Below, one piece after another: positions 1-7,669 of a stretch of DNA of 64,000 nt. A model generated the notes under the pieces. The model had not been told where the DNA came from, did not search any database, and was given only the letters and a program-made list of their open reading frames with translations. Position 1 is the first letter of the stretch; each line of letters starts with the position of its first letter. Origin of the DNA: Oxalobacteraceae bacterium OTU3CAMAD1 (lineage in GTDB: Bacteria > Pseudomonadota > Gammaproteobacteria > Burkholderiales > Burkholderiaceae_D); assembly GCA_024123915.1 (NCBI GenBank), contig CP099650.1, positions 6,324,001 to 6,388,000 of the forward strand, written 5' to 3'. A program made the position numbers and the translations under genes.

Positions 1-13
1 TCGCGAGAACATC

Positions 14-1543
14 ATGACCATCATAAAGCAAGAAGACCTGATCGAATCCGTTGCCGCAGCGCTCCAGTACATCAGCTACTACCATCCCGCCGACTACATC
101 GAGCACCTGGCGCGCGCCTACGAGCACGAGCAGAGCCCGGCGGCCAAGGACGCGATCGCGCAGATCCTGACGAACTCGCGCATGTGCGCGGAAGGCAAGC
201 GTCCGATCTGCCAGGACACCGGCATCGTCAACGTCTTCCTGAAAATCGGCATGGGCGTGCGCTTCGAGGGCTTCAGCGGCACCGTCACCGACGCCGTCAA
301 CGAAGGCGTGCGCCGCGCGTACAACTTCGACGACAACAAACTGCGCGCCTCCATCGTCGCCGACCCGCATTTCGACCGCAAGAACACCAAGGACAATACG
401 CCAGCCGTGGTCCATATGGAACTGGTCGAAGGTAATACGGTCGACGTCAAGGTCGCGGCCAAGGGCGGCGGCTCGGAAAACAAATCCAAGATGATCATGA
501 TGAACCCGTCCGATTCGCTGATCGACTGGGTCATGAAGACCGTGCCGACCATGGGCGCCGGCTGGTGCCCGCCTGGCATGCTGGGCATCGGCATCGGCGG
601 CACCGCCGAGAAGGCCATGCTGATGGCCAAGGAAGTGCTGATGGAAGACATCGACATGTTCGAGCTGAAACAGCGCGGCCCGCAGAACAAGCTGGAAGAA
701 CTGCGCATCGAACTGTGCGACAAGATCAATTCGCTGGGCATCGGCGCGCAGGGCCTGGGCGGCCTGACGACCGTGCTCGACGTTAAAATCATGATGCACC
801 CGACCCACGCGGCCTCCAAGCCGGTGGCGATGATCCCGAACTGCGCGGCCACCCGCCACGGCCACTTCGTGCTGGACGGCTCTGGCCCTGCCTACATGAC
901 GCCGCCTCCGCTGTCGACCTGGCCGGACGTCTCGTGGGCGCCGGACACCGAAAAGTCCAAGCGCGTCGACCTCAACACCCTGACCAAGGAAGAAGTCGCC
1001 TCGTGGAAGCCGGGCCAGACGCTGCTGCTGAACGGCAAAATGCTGACCGGCCGCGACGCCGCGCACAAGCGCATCCAGGACATGCTGGCCAAGGGCGAAG
1101 AACTGCCGGTCGACTTCAAGAACCGCGTGATCTACTACGTCGGCCCAGTCGATCCGGTGCGTGACGAAGTCGTCGGCCCGGCCGGCCCGACCACCGCCAC
1201 CCGCATGGACAAGTTCACCGACATGATGCTCGAGCAAACCGGCCTGATCGCGATGATCGGCAAGGCCGAGCGCGGCCCGGTCGCCATCGAATCGATCAAG
1301 AAGCACCAGTCGGCCTACCTGATGGCAGTCGGCGGTTCGGCCTACCTGGTCTCCAAGGCGATCAAGGGCGCCAAGGTGCTGGGCTTCGCCGACATGGGCA
1401 TGGAAGCGATCTACGAGTTCGACGTGGTCGACATGCCGGTGACGGTGGCCGTCGACGCGGCCGGCACCTCGGTGCACAACACTGGCCCGGCGGAGTGGAA
1501 AGCCAAGATCGAGCAGTTGAACATCCCGGTCGTCACCGCCTGA
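14..1543 (+). CDS. fumA: Class I (iron-sulfur) fumarate hydratase
   Basis: The 509-residue protein is a full-length oxygen-sensitive class I fumarase, which interconverts fumarate and malate in the TCA cycle. Visible family landmarks are the PICQDTG segment with Cys66 (a likely [4Fe-4S] ligand), the GGGSENKSK block near residues 151-159, GAGWCPPGMLGIGIGG near 180, and PNCAATRHGHF followed by DGSGPAYM near residue 280. N- and C-terminal fumarase domains are fused in one chain, as in E. coli FumA/FumB. The start lies only 13 bases into the window, so its promoter is not visible. Its TGA stop shares one base with the next ATG (murI), so the two genes are probably co-transcribed and translationally coupled. 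The family assignment is firm; the fumA symbol is by similarity, since several class I paralogues share this form. Confidence 0.93.
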   Translation: MTIIKQEDLIESVAAALQYISYYHPADYIEHLARAYEHEQSPAAKDAIAQILTNSRMCAEGKRPICQDTGIVNVFLKIGMGVRFEGFSGTVTDAVNEGVRRAYNFDDNKLRASIVADPHFDRKNTKDNTPAVVHMELVEGNTVDVKVAAKGGGSENKSKMIMMNPSDSLIDWVMKTVPTMGAGWCPPGMLGIGIGGTAEKAMLMAKEVLMEDIDMFELKQRGPQNKLEELRIELCDKINSLGIGAQGLGGLTTVLDVKIMMHPTHAASKPVAMIPNCAATRHGHFVLDGSGPAYMTPPPLSTWPDVSWAPDTEKSKRVDLNTLTKEEVASWKPGQTLLLNGKMLTGRDAAHKRIQDMLAKGEELPVDFKNRVIYYVGPVDPVRDEVVGPAGPTTATRMDKFTDMMLEQTGLIAMIGKAERGPVAIESIKKHQSAYLMAVGGSAYLVSKAIKGAKVLGFADMGMEAIYEFDVVDMPVTVAVDAAGTSVHNTGPAEWKAKIEQLNIPVVTA

Positions 1544-2412
1544 TGACCAGCGCCCGCCCCCGTTCGGCCGACGCTTTGGCCGACTCTTCGGCTCAAGCGC
1601 CCATCGGCGTTTTCGATTCCGGCGTGGGCGGGCTGTCGGTGCTGCGCCATATCCGCGCGCAGCTGCCGCACGAACACCTGATGTACTTTGCCGATTCCGG
1701 CCACGCGCCGTATGGCGACAAGACCGAACAGTTTGTCGTCGACCGCGCGCTGGCCGTGACGGCTTTCCTGCTGGCGCACGGCGCCAAGGCGCTGGTTGTG
1801 GCCTGTAACACCGCCACCGTGGCCGCCATCAAGGCGGTGCGCGCGCGTTATCCGGATTTGCCGGTGGTGGGCGTGGAACCGGGCCTCAAGCCGGCCGTCA
1901 GCGCCACACGGAACGGCAAGGTCGGCGTGCTGGCGACGGCGCGCACGCTCAAGGGTGAAAAGTTCCTGCAACTGCGCGAGCAGATTTCCGCCGCCAGCAA
2001 TACCGAATTCCTGTTGCAACCGGCCGTCGGGCTGGTCGACCTGATCGAACAAGGCGACCTGGAGACGCCGGCCATAGCCGCCATGCTGGAGCACTACGTC
2101 GCCCCGCTGCTGGACCAGGGCGCCGATACCCTGGTGCTGGGCTGCACGCACTATCCGTTCATCAAGACAGGCATCGAGCGCGTGTTGCGCGATCACGCCC
2201 GCACCGATGTGACCTTGATCGACACCGGCGACGCCGTGGCGCGCCAGCTGGTGCGCCTGCTGGAGACGGCAGGCCTGCTGCGTGTGGCGCAGGGTGACAG
2301 TGCCGCCGAGCCCACCCTGCGTGGCTACACCACGGCCGACGTCAGCGCCCTGGCGCCCGCCTTCGACAAGCTGCTGGGGCTGCGTCCGCCGGTCGAGAAA
2401 GTTGATGTCTGA
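1543..2412 (+). CDS. murI: Glutamate racemase
   Basis: Glutamate racemase makes D-glutamate for peptidoglycan synthesis in the cytoplasm. From the ATG at 1543 the protein has 289 residues. It carries the N-terminal IGVFDSGVGGLSVLR motif, ADSGHAPYG, and both catalytic cysteines: Cys88 in ACNTAT and Cys201 in GCTHYPF. A longer reading frame opens at 1495, but the first 16 codons lie inside the fumarase gene and do not resemble the family. The ATG at 1543 overlaps the fumarase TGA by one base, a typical coupling arrangement. Pairing with fumarase is not functionally obvious. Confidence 0.95.
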   Translation: MTSARPRSADALADSSAQAPIGVFDSGVGGLSVLRHIRAQLPHEHLMYFADSGHAPYGDKTEQFVVDRALAVTAFLLAHGAKALVVACNTATVAAIKAVRARYPDLPVVGVEPGLKPAVSATRNGKVGVLATARTLKGEKFLQLREQISAASNTEFLLQPAVGLVDLIEQGDLETPAIAAMLEHYVAPLLDQGADTLVLGCTHYPFIKTGIERVLRDHARTDVTLIDTGDAVARQLVRLLETAGLLRVAQGDSAAEPTLRGYTTADVSALAPAFDKLLGLRPPVEKVDV

Positions 2413-2526
2413 GCAAAACTCCATCTTTCACGGGAAACTTTGCATTTAGATTTGCAGGATTCAAATCAGGCTTGTATAATTCGGCACCTGTTCAGCGAAT
2501 AGCTGGATAGTTGAAGTAAGACAGTG

Positions 2527-2602
2527 GTGGCTGTAGCTCAGTTGGTAGAGTCCAGGATTGTGATTCCTGTTGTCGTGGGTTCGAGCCCCATCAGCCACCC
2601 CA
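2527..2602 (+). tRNA. tRNA-His (GTG anticodon)
   Basis: A complete cloverleaf is visible: acceptor GTGGCTG (2527-2533) pairs with CAGCCAC (2592-2598); the anticodon stem CAGGA/TCCTG encloses loop TTGTGAT with anticodon GTG at 2560-2562; the T arm is GTGGG-TTCGAGC-CCCAT. The discriminator is C (2599) and CCA is encoded (2600-2602). The base before the acceptor (2526) is G, the position -1 guanine that pairs with C73 and is the histidine identity element. The accessory patch starts just downstream. Confidence 0.97.
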
Positions 2603-2620
2603 AAATCTTCCTTAATAATC

Positions 2621-2643
2621 AACCGCCTATATGGCGGTTTTTT
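2621..2643 (+). terminator. Intrinsic terminator after tRNA-His
   Basis: AACCGCC (2621-2627) and GGCGGTT (2633-2639) form a 7-bp stem with a 5-base loop, followed by a run of T to 2643. Confidence 0.85.
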
Positions 2644-2834
2644 ATTGTCCAAAATAACTTCCAACCGTTTTCGCGCGTACTCGACACCGCACTGGAAACA
2701 CCATATGGCAGCAAAAGCCGCCCGAGCGCATCGGCGAAAATCGGTCGTGGCTTGCATGTGATAATTGGATAGATTGTCATACTTTCAATAAGATAGACTT
2801 TGGCTCCGTCCAAATATTATCTTGAAAGCCAAAA

Positions 2835-4268
2835 ATGAAGAAATTTCTCATGCTGACAGCGGCTGCGCTGTTCGTGTCGCAGGCATTCGCTCAGGTCACA
2901 CCTCCGTTCGGCAGTTTCGAAAAGCCGTTCGCCGCTGATTCCTTGTGGAATTCGCGGCCTCTGAACCCAGTATTGGGCACATACCAAATCCCAAAGGTGC
3001 TCGACCCAATGGTTTCACAAGGCATATATTCGACCAAAGCCTTCAGGGCGACCGAGTCCGACGGCCCGATGACCATTTATCCGGTCGAAGGCCAATCCGG
3101 CATTGAAGACCCGGAGGCGAGGTTCCCGACGGCGACCGTCACGCTTCCCCGCTGGCCAGCCCTGGTCACGCCTGCAGCTTCCGGGGACGGACACGCGGAC
3201 ATCTTCGACGAAGTGTCGGGCAAAATTCACAGCTTTTGGCAACTCAAGTTCGTCAATGGTAAATGGACGGCGAAACAACATGCCTGGTCCTTGATGGGCG
3301 GTAAGGGATGGCCAGATCCAAGTCATAGCTATCAAGGAGCCCGTGCGGTCGGAGTGCCAAGCGTCGCAGGGGTAATCAGGCTGCATGAGTTCGATGATGG
3401 TGAAGATCATTTCAAGCACGCCTTGGCCATGTCCGTCGAGAAACAGGGTCTTTCCGGCAAGTCCGGTAACCCAACCTATATCTTCCCGGCTACCGCTGCG
3501 GATGTAGGTTCAAAGGACTCTCATATAGGGACGCCTGGCGTACCCGAGGGGGCGCTGATGATGCTCCCCCCGGATTATCAGATGCAGATCGATAACCCAA
3601 GGTTGCAGAAAGTCGTCAACACCCTCAAACTTTTCGGCGCACGGGTGGTCGATGAAAACGGCGACACGCCATTTTTCATCTATGTCGAGAACGACGTGGA
3701 CCAGAATAATCCTACCTATCGCCTATCCACTGGCAACTACAGTGAGGTCATCGAAGAATTGCATCGGATTCGTGCCAAGCTCCGACAAGTCGTGGATGCA
3801 TCTGACTGGATCGACGGCAACGGGCAGTCTACTGACGCCGACAAAGTTGGAAATCCGAACATCCTTTCAATGAGGGGCGATTGGACGAAAATGCCAGGCG
3901 GCAATTATGCTCCCGCTGTTCGGTACGACGCTAACTCACCAAGTATTGTTTTACCCGCCCGCTCGTTACCAACCTTTCAACAGTCCGCCACCAGCGGTGT
4001 TGCGAGTACCGGCCTCGGCGCTATAACTTGGGCTTATCCCAAGGCCGGCGAGAAATTCCTTTTCACCTCGATAGCTGAAGGAAACGCAAAGATTTCCTTC
4101 GACATGTACGTCGGCACGACGCTGAAGGCAAGTATCCCTTTCTTGACCAATGGACAAACCGGCACATTGACTTGGGAACAGGGTGCATGGATGATCATCA
4201 AAATTTGGAACCCCGCAAATCAAACGGGCAGCATCCGCGCCACAATGGTCCGGGCACTGGCGCAGTAA
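2835..4268 (+). CDS. Secreted protein of unknown function
   Basis: The 477-residue product begins with a clear Sec signal peptide, MKKFLMLTAAALFVSQAFA, probably cleaved before QVTPP at residue 20. I do not recognise a named family. The middle contains ordered motifs that look like a conserved extracellular domain: IHSFWQLKF, WSLMGGKGWPDPSHSYQGAR, IRLHEFDDGEDHFKHALAMS, PEGALMMLP and ARVVDENGDTPFFIYVEND. A beta-rich C-terminal domain follows (about 385-477, ending SIRATMVRALAQ). Base composition is clearly less GC-rich than flanking core genes, with relaxed third positions, and it sits next to tRNA-His, so it was probably acquired. A terminator follows at 4298-4322, so it looks like a single-gene unit. 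An enzyme acting on an exported polymer is possible but unproven. Confidence 0.8.
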   Translation: MKKFLMLTAAALFVSQAFAQVTPPFGSFEKPFAADSLWNSRPLNPVLGTYQIPKVLDPMVSQGIYSTKAFRATESDGPMTIYPVEGQSGIEDPEARFPTATVTLPRWPALVTPAASGDGHADIFDEVSGKIHSFWQLKFVNGKWTAKQHAWSLMGGKGWPDPSHSYQGARAVGVPSVAGVIRLHEFDDGEDHFKHALAMSVEKQGLSGKSGNPTYIFPATAADVGSKDSHIGTPGVPEGALMMLPPDYQMQIDNPRLQKVVNTLKLFGARVVDENGDTPFFIYVENDVDQNNPTYRLSTGNYSEVIEELHRIRAKLRQVVDASDWIDGNGQSTDADKVGNPNILSMRGDWTKMPGGNYAPAVRYDANSPSIVLPARSLPTFQQSATSGVASTGLGAITWAYPKAGEKFLFTSIAEGNAKISFDMYVGTTLKASIPFLTNGQTGTLTWEQGAWMIIKIWNPANQTGSIRATMVRALAQ

Positions 4269-4297
4269 AGCGAAAAGCCTTCAGTTAAAGTCTCGCA

Positions 4298-4322
4298 AGC
4301 CCAGTCTCTGACTGGGCTTTTT
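4298..4322 (+). terminator. Intrinsic terminator of the secreted-protein gene
   Basis: AGCCCAGTC (4298-4306), loop TCT and GACTGGGCT (4310-4318) form a perfect 9-bp stem followed by a T run to 4322. Confidence 0.9.
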
Positions 4323-4409
4323 CGTTCTGCATGCTCCAGCTAAAACGGGGCGCCCATCCGTCCCCTCCCCGCTCGCCGACCCCAACGCGCGGCTTAGCGA
4401 TCATCCACA

Positions 4410-4541
4410 CTTGGCCTTCCCCTAACGGTACGGCCACTCCCAATACCGACCTCTGCGTAAGTTGCACCTCCGTCTACATCAAGTCCCGAAATCGTCTTGT
4501 CGTGCAATGGAAAGATTTCTTCTTTGATCCGTACGCATGCC
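4410..4541 (+). pseudogene. Degraded copy of the candidate immunity gene at 5173
   Basis: Positions 4463-4541 are about 80% identical at base level to 5536-5615 in the downstream secreted-protein gene. The shared translation is SCTxVxIKSRNRLVVxWKxFFFD. A weaker match to the preceding LGLPN segment extends upstream to about 4410 but needs a frameshift and an insertion, and one base is lost after FFFD, so the 3' end is out of frame. No start codon or ribosome binding site fits. This is a decayed duplicate on the other side of the lysozyme gene, so the locus reads immunity remnant, lysozyme, immunity. Confidence 0.75.
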
Positions 4542-4599
4542 ACGCCTCAACGCCAGCCGTGATACGACTCAAGCCTAGATGCCAGGGAGGGATGTAAAT

Positions 4600-5139
4600 T
4601 TGATTTCCAATCCACTTGGAAAGTCTGATATGCCATCCTCCAATTCCACCGCTAAACCCAATGCGCACATGCGCATGAGTCTCGAAGCAAAAGCGAGAAT
4701 GCGTTCCACTGAAAGGGCGGTCTACAAATACTACAACGACATGGGAAAGAACAAAGGCCATTGCACTTGGGGCGCTGGGATTCTCGCGCACAAGGGCGTC
4801 TGCAGCGAGGAAGAGCTCAACAGGAAAGTCAGTGCTTCCTCCGTCGAGATTGAGTTTGAACGCAGAGTATCAGAAGCTGAACGGGCTGTGCAGCGCAATG
4901 TCGTGGCAGAGCTGAACCAAGCGCAATTTGATGCCATCGTAAGCTTTACCTACAACGCCGGTATGCGTGGCGCCAGAGATACCTATGCCTACCTGAACCG
5001 TAGAGACTTCCCTGGTGCTGCTTCCAACATGTCGACAATCATAAAAGTAAAAGTCGGAAACAGGAAAGTCGTGGCTCCGGGACTAGTTAGACGTCGCATG
5101 GAAGAAAGCGAGCCGTTCCGTAGCCCTCAGACGAACTGA
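4600..5139 (+). CDS. GH24 (T4-type) lysozyme, candidate antibacterial effector
   Basis: This is a muramidase of the phage-lysozyme fold, predicted to cut the MurNAc-GlcNAc bond of peptidoglycan. The catalytic triad of T4 lysozyme is recognisable: Glu in STERAVYKYYND, Asp nine residues later in the same stretch, and Thr in GHCTWGAG (three residues further than in T4). Also typical are QFDAIVSFTYNAG and GLVRRRMEESEPF. No signal peptide or transmembrane segment is seen. Start choice is uncertain: ATG 4579 lacks a Shine-Dalgarno, TTG 4600 has AGGGAGGG eight bases upstream and is preferred, and ATG 4630 is also possible. The next gene, 33 bases downstream, encodes a Sec-exported small protein. A cytoplasmic lysozyme beside an exported partner fits an effector-immunity pair (for example delivered by type VI secretion); a stray prophage endolysin is the alternative, but no other phage genes are present. 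Base composition is low-GC. Confidence 0.85.
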   Translation: MISNPLGKSDMPSSNSTAKPNAHMRMSLEAKARMRSTERAVYKYYNDMGKNKGHCTWGAGILAHKGVCSEEELNRKVSASSVEIEFERRVSEAERAVQRNVVAELNQAQFDAIVSFTYNAGMRGARDTYAYLNRRDFPGAASNMSTIIKVKVGNRKVVAPGLVRRRMEESEPFRSPQTN

Positions 5140-5172
5140 TCAACTGCGACGAAATAAACCCAGGAGCAACAT

Positions 5173-5631
5173 ATGTCCCATCTGAACCTGAGCAATCGCC
5201 TCCGCGCCTGTTTGGCTGTACTAATCTTTACCATCTTGCCAGCACAACATCTGCAGGCCTCGGAATGGCATGAAAAATTCGTAATTGGAAGCTGGAAACT
5301 AACTGCTGTGCTCGACTCTTCCGAGATCTCAGCATTGGACGACGACGAAGCACAGCAACTAGTTGGTCACGTGCTTACGATTAGCCGGGACAAAGTTCAA
5401 CTTGATGATCGAGTGTGTGCCTCCCCCGGCTTTGAAGTGACCAAGGCGGAAACTTATAAGTTGTTTCGGGAGGAAGCACACGCCAGTGCGGAAAAGCTGG
5501 GCTTGCCCAACCCGGTTACAGCCATTGAAGTTAGCTGCACAGACGTGTTCATCAAGTCCCGAAATCGCTTAGTGGTGCACTGGAAAGGCTTCTTCTTTGA
5601 CGCCATCCGCATGCCCAGCAAATCCCTCTAA
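5173..5631 (+). CDS. Sec-exported small protein, candidate lysozyme immunity protein
   Basis: The 152-residue product has an N-terminal signal peptide (about residues 1-30, hydrophobic core CLAVLIFTILPA, likely cleavage after LQA). The mature part of about 122 residues has two cysteines (CASPGF and EVSCTDV), likely a disulfide in the periplasm, and a beta-like C-terminus with KSRNRLVVHWKGFFFD. A good AGGAG lies seven bases before ATG 5173. The family is not recognised. Its position directly after a signal-less lysozyme, its predicted periplasmic location and the decayed duplicate at 4410-4541 all suggest that it protects the producer's cell wall by binding the lysozyme. That function is inference. 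Confidence 0.8.
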   Translation: MSHLNLSNRLRACLAVLIFTILPAQHLQASEWHEKFVIGSWKLTAVLDSSEISALDDDEAQQLVGHVLTISRDKVQLDDRVCASPGFEVTKAETYKLFREEAHASAEKLGLPNPVTAIEVSCTDVFIKSRNRLVVHWKGFFFDAIRMPSKSL

Positions 5632-5635
5632 ATCA

Positions 5636-5730
5636 CGTAGGGCGGATTAGCGCAGCGTAATCGGCCAAGACATGCGTCGTGACAGCTCATGCAATGGCCG
5701 ATTACGGCGTGCCGCCTAATCCGCCCTACG
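5636..5730. repeat. REPIN-like paired palindromic repeat, copy 1
   Basis: Unit CGTAGGGCGGATTAGCGCAG (from 5636, continuing to 5666) is followed 29 bases later by the inverted related unit ending TAATCCGCCCTACG (5696-5730). The two arms pair over most of their length, giving a long hairpin. The same units recur at 30142-30258 and 44721-44827. It lies directly after the candidate immunity gene. Confidence 0.85.
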
Positions 5731-5876
5731 AAAAGCGTCCCAGACCTAAGAATATTTTTGCAAGCCATTGCCCGATGGCACTAGATTGACGCTACAATAA
5801 GGATGCCTTTCGGCACCAATCAGCGGCCACTTCGCTTCCCGAATTACGTCATCTAAGTCTCACCTACAGCGCAGCC

Positions 5877-6326
5877 ATGTCTGAACCAAAATCCCTCTCA
5901 GAAGTCAGTACTTATAGCAAAGATACGCCCGTTGGCCGTCCGGACATTGACGGCCGCGCCGGCGTGTTCATTCCATCGGAGCTGTTCGACCCCGGCAGCA
6001 ACGCCGCCATCCGCAGCGGTTCGGGCATCGTCGGGTTCGGCAACCCGGACGGCTCGCTGACCGTCTACTTCGAATCCAACCGCTTCGAAGACAGCAGCCT
6101 GCACAAATGGGAAAACAAGGCGCGCAAAGCCTACGACCGCATGGTCATGGGCGCACCCACCGTGTCCAAAGCCAAGATCGACGCCAAGATGCTCGATCTG
6201 GTCGGCCTGATCGACGGCATGGGCATCCACCTGAAGCAGCCGGATGGCCTGCAGCGCTGGCTCGAAACTTCCAACGCCGCCGACACCGCCCCGGCCGGCC
6301 CCGTCGTACTGTGGAAAATTAAATAA
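5877..6326 (+). CDS. Hypothetical protein
   Basis: A 149-residue soluble protein with no signal peptide or membrane segment, and GC-rich codon use like the core genome. Recognisable stretches are DGRAGVFIPSELFDPGSNAAIRSGSGIVGFGNPDGSLTV (as scattered Gly-rich turns) and a helical part around WENKARKAYDRMV. I do not recognise a family. It stands alone, with the REPIN-like repeat upstream and a short hydrophobic-peptide gene downstream. The coding assignment rests on length, codon bias and clean boundaries. Confidence 0.75.
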   Translation: MSEPKSLSEVSTYSKDTPVGRPDIDGRAGVFIPSELFDPGSNAAIRSGSGIVGFGNPDGSLTVYFESNRFEDSSLHKWENKARKAYDRMVMGAPTVSKAKIDAKMLDLVGLIDGMGIHLKQPDGLQRWLETSNAADTAPAGPVVLWKIK

Positions 6327-6455
6327 GAAGTTGGTAGAAAGATAGAGACGGCGTGTTGTCCTACACGATGTCGGACGATTTGCTGATGTTCTTAATGTAG
6401 CCTTAAGACTATTCTGGAGACATCAACAACCCTCACCTAAATCCGGGAGTCTGTC

Positions 6456-6575
6456 ATGGCACGCTATCTCCATTTCGCATACGGCGCTTTACTGCTCAGT
6501 CTTGCATGCGCTTCGACTTATGTGTTGGTAGAGGGTAACGCACTGGGCCAGGCATCGGTCTACGTGCTGCGCTAA
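6456..6575 (+). CDS. Small hydrophobic peptide (39 aa)
   Basis: ATG at 6456 opens a 39-codon frame ending TAA at 6573-6575. GGGAG lies about eight bases upstream. Residues 7-20 (FAYGALLLSLACAS) form a hydrophobic segment, so the product could be a membrane peptide or an exported peptide with a 15-20-residue mature part; the Cys context is not a good lipobox. The bidirectional terminator at 6626-6666 closes the unit. No family is known to me; coding potential is moderately supported. Confidence 0.5.
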   Translation: MARYLHFAYGALLLSLACASTYVLVEGNALGQASVYVLR

Positions 6576-6625
6576 TACCCCGATACGCCGGCGAGCACGC
6601 ACGACATTAATTCCCGGACGGATGT

Positions 6626-6666
6626 AAAAATCCCGCCAGGCCCGATGGGGCGTGGCGGGATTTTTT
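6626..6666. terminator. Bidirectional intrinsic terminator
   Basis: AAAAATCCCGCCA (6626-6638) pairs with TGGCGGGATTTTT (6653-6665); A and T runs flank both sides. It separates the plus-strand small gene from the minus-strand lipoprotein gene ending at 6710. Confidence 0.9.
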
Positions 6667-6709
6667 GTGTCCGCAGCTAAGTGAGCGACCGGCAGTCAGC
6701 GACCGGCGA

Positions 6710-7108
6710 TCAACGGCGATAGCCGCCACGCCCCCAGCCACCGCGTCCGCGATGCCCGCCCCAATAGCGGCCGAACGAGAAGTCCAGGCCGATGGAGACC
6801 GGTGGGTAGTAATACGATGGCGCCGGCTGGTAATACACGGGCGCCGGCGCGTAGTAGACCGGCGGCGCGACGACATAGGTGGTGGTGGTGGCGGGCTGGG
6901 CGTAAACCACGCGCGAGCTCGGCGCCGGCAGTTCCTCGGTCGTGTAGACGGTCGTCGGAGCGCTGCCCGGGGCGCGGTTCGACGGCGTCACGGACACGGT
7001 GCGCCACTGGTAGGGATCCTGTACCTGGGCGGTGGTGTAATACGGCTGCTGCACTGCGCACCCGGTCAGCGCCACCATTGCGCCGACCACGGCAAAGATA
7101 ATCTTCAT
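6710..7108 (-). CDS. Tyr/Pro-rich lipoprotein
   Basis: The 132-residue product has a lipoprotein signal, MKIIFAVVGAMVALTGC, with lipobox LTGC and acylated Cys17. The mature chain is low-complexity: a Thr/Pro-rich linker, a stretch with repeated PVYYAPAPVYYQPAP-type units, and a Gly/Arg-rich tail (GGHRGRGGWGRGGYRR). Similar Tyr-rich lipoproteins are common in beta- and gammaproteobacteria, but their role is unknown. AAGGAG sits seven bases before the ATG at 7108. It appears monocistronic, with terminators on both sides. Confidence 0.85.
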   Translation of the reverse strand: MKIIFAVVGAMVALTGCAVQQPYYTTAQVQDPYQWRTVSVTPSNRAPGSAPTTVYTTEELPAPSSRVVYAQPATTTTYVVAPPVYYAPAPVYYQPAPSYYYPPVSIGLDFSFGRYWGGHRGRGGWGRGGYRR

Positions 7109-7200
7109 GGCAAATCTCCTTGTTCCAGAATCGTACTATATAAGGAAGTTTAGCGCGTCCGCAGCCAGATTACAGCTTGTTACACGTAATAATGCGGGCG

Positions 7201-7229
7201 AAAAAAAAGGAGCCGAATGCGGCTCCCTT
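7201..7229 (-). terminator. Terminator of the mini TonB-C gene pair
   Basis: On the minus strand GGAGCCG (7226-7220) and CGGCTCC (7215-7209) enclose a 4-base loop, followed by eight T (7208-7201). Confidence 0.9.
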
Positions 7230-7253
7230 TGGTATTGCCCTGCGGGACTATGC

Positions 7254-7601
7254 TTAGTCCAGTTTCCAGGCGTAATCAACCTTGGTCCAGGTTTCGGCCG
7301 GCGCGCCGTCCTTGGTGCCCGGCTTGAATTTGCAGGCGCTCAGCGCCTTGATGGCGGCCTTGTCCAGGTTCTTGAAGCCGCTCGTCTTGTCGAGCTTGGA
7401 GTCAGCCACCGAGCCGTCCGACTTCACCAGGAACGACATCGATACCGTGCCCTGTTCTTCATTCATCAGCGACGCTTTCGGATATTCCGCTTTGCAGTTT
7501 TTGGCATCGAAACTGGCCGGCACTTCGGCGGCGAACGCCGCTGGAACGCTCGACACGAGCACTGCTGCAACCACACTCAACCAACGCTTATTTGTAGACA
7601 T
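7254..7601 (-). CDS. Exported stand-alone TonB C-terminal-domain protein
   Basis: A 115-residue protein with a signal peptide (to about AAFAAEVPA) whose mature part is essentially one TonB C-terminal domain: KAEYPKASLMNEEQGTVSMS, then VKSDGSVADSKLDKTSGF, then AAIKALSACKFKPGTKDG. It lacks the Pro-rich linker and inner-membrane anchor of a real TonB. Two conserved cysteines (KNCKAEYP and SACKFKPG) probably form a disulfide. The ATG at 7601 (preceded by AGGGGAAA) is preferred over an upstream in-frame codon at 7631. It is paralogous to and co-directional with the gene at 7670, 68 bases away, and a terminator follows. It may bind TonB-box-like peptides or outer-membrane partners; this is unproven. 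Confidence 0.87.
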   Translation of the reverse strand: MSTNKRWLSVVAAVLVSSVPAAFAAEVPASFDAKNCKAEYPKASLMNEEQGTVSMSFLVKSDGSVADSKLDKTSGFKNLDKAAIKALSACKFKPGTKDGAPAETWTKVDYAWKLD

Positions 7602-7669
7602 CTGATTTCCCCTAGTGGATGGATTCGGCAATCGGCCATGCGCCCCGGCATGGCCACTTGAGACAGGTG

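Noticed and set aside
118-852. Long minus-strand open frame opposite the fumarase gene
   Set aside because: A shadow frame caused by high-GC codon bias; the plus-strand fumarase explains the sequence fully.
2521-2772. Frames running through tRNA-His
   Set aside because: They are produced by translating the tRNA gene and its terminator; no independent coding evidence.
2603-5876. Prophage or integrative element attached at tRNA-His
   Set aside because: No integrase, no attL/attR repeat of the tRNA 3' end, and no phage structural genes were found; only an accessory patch is supported.
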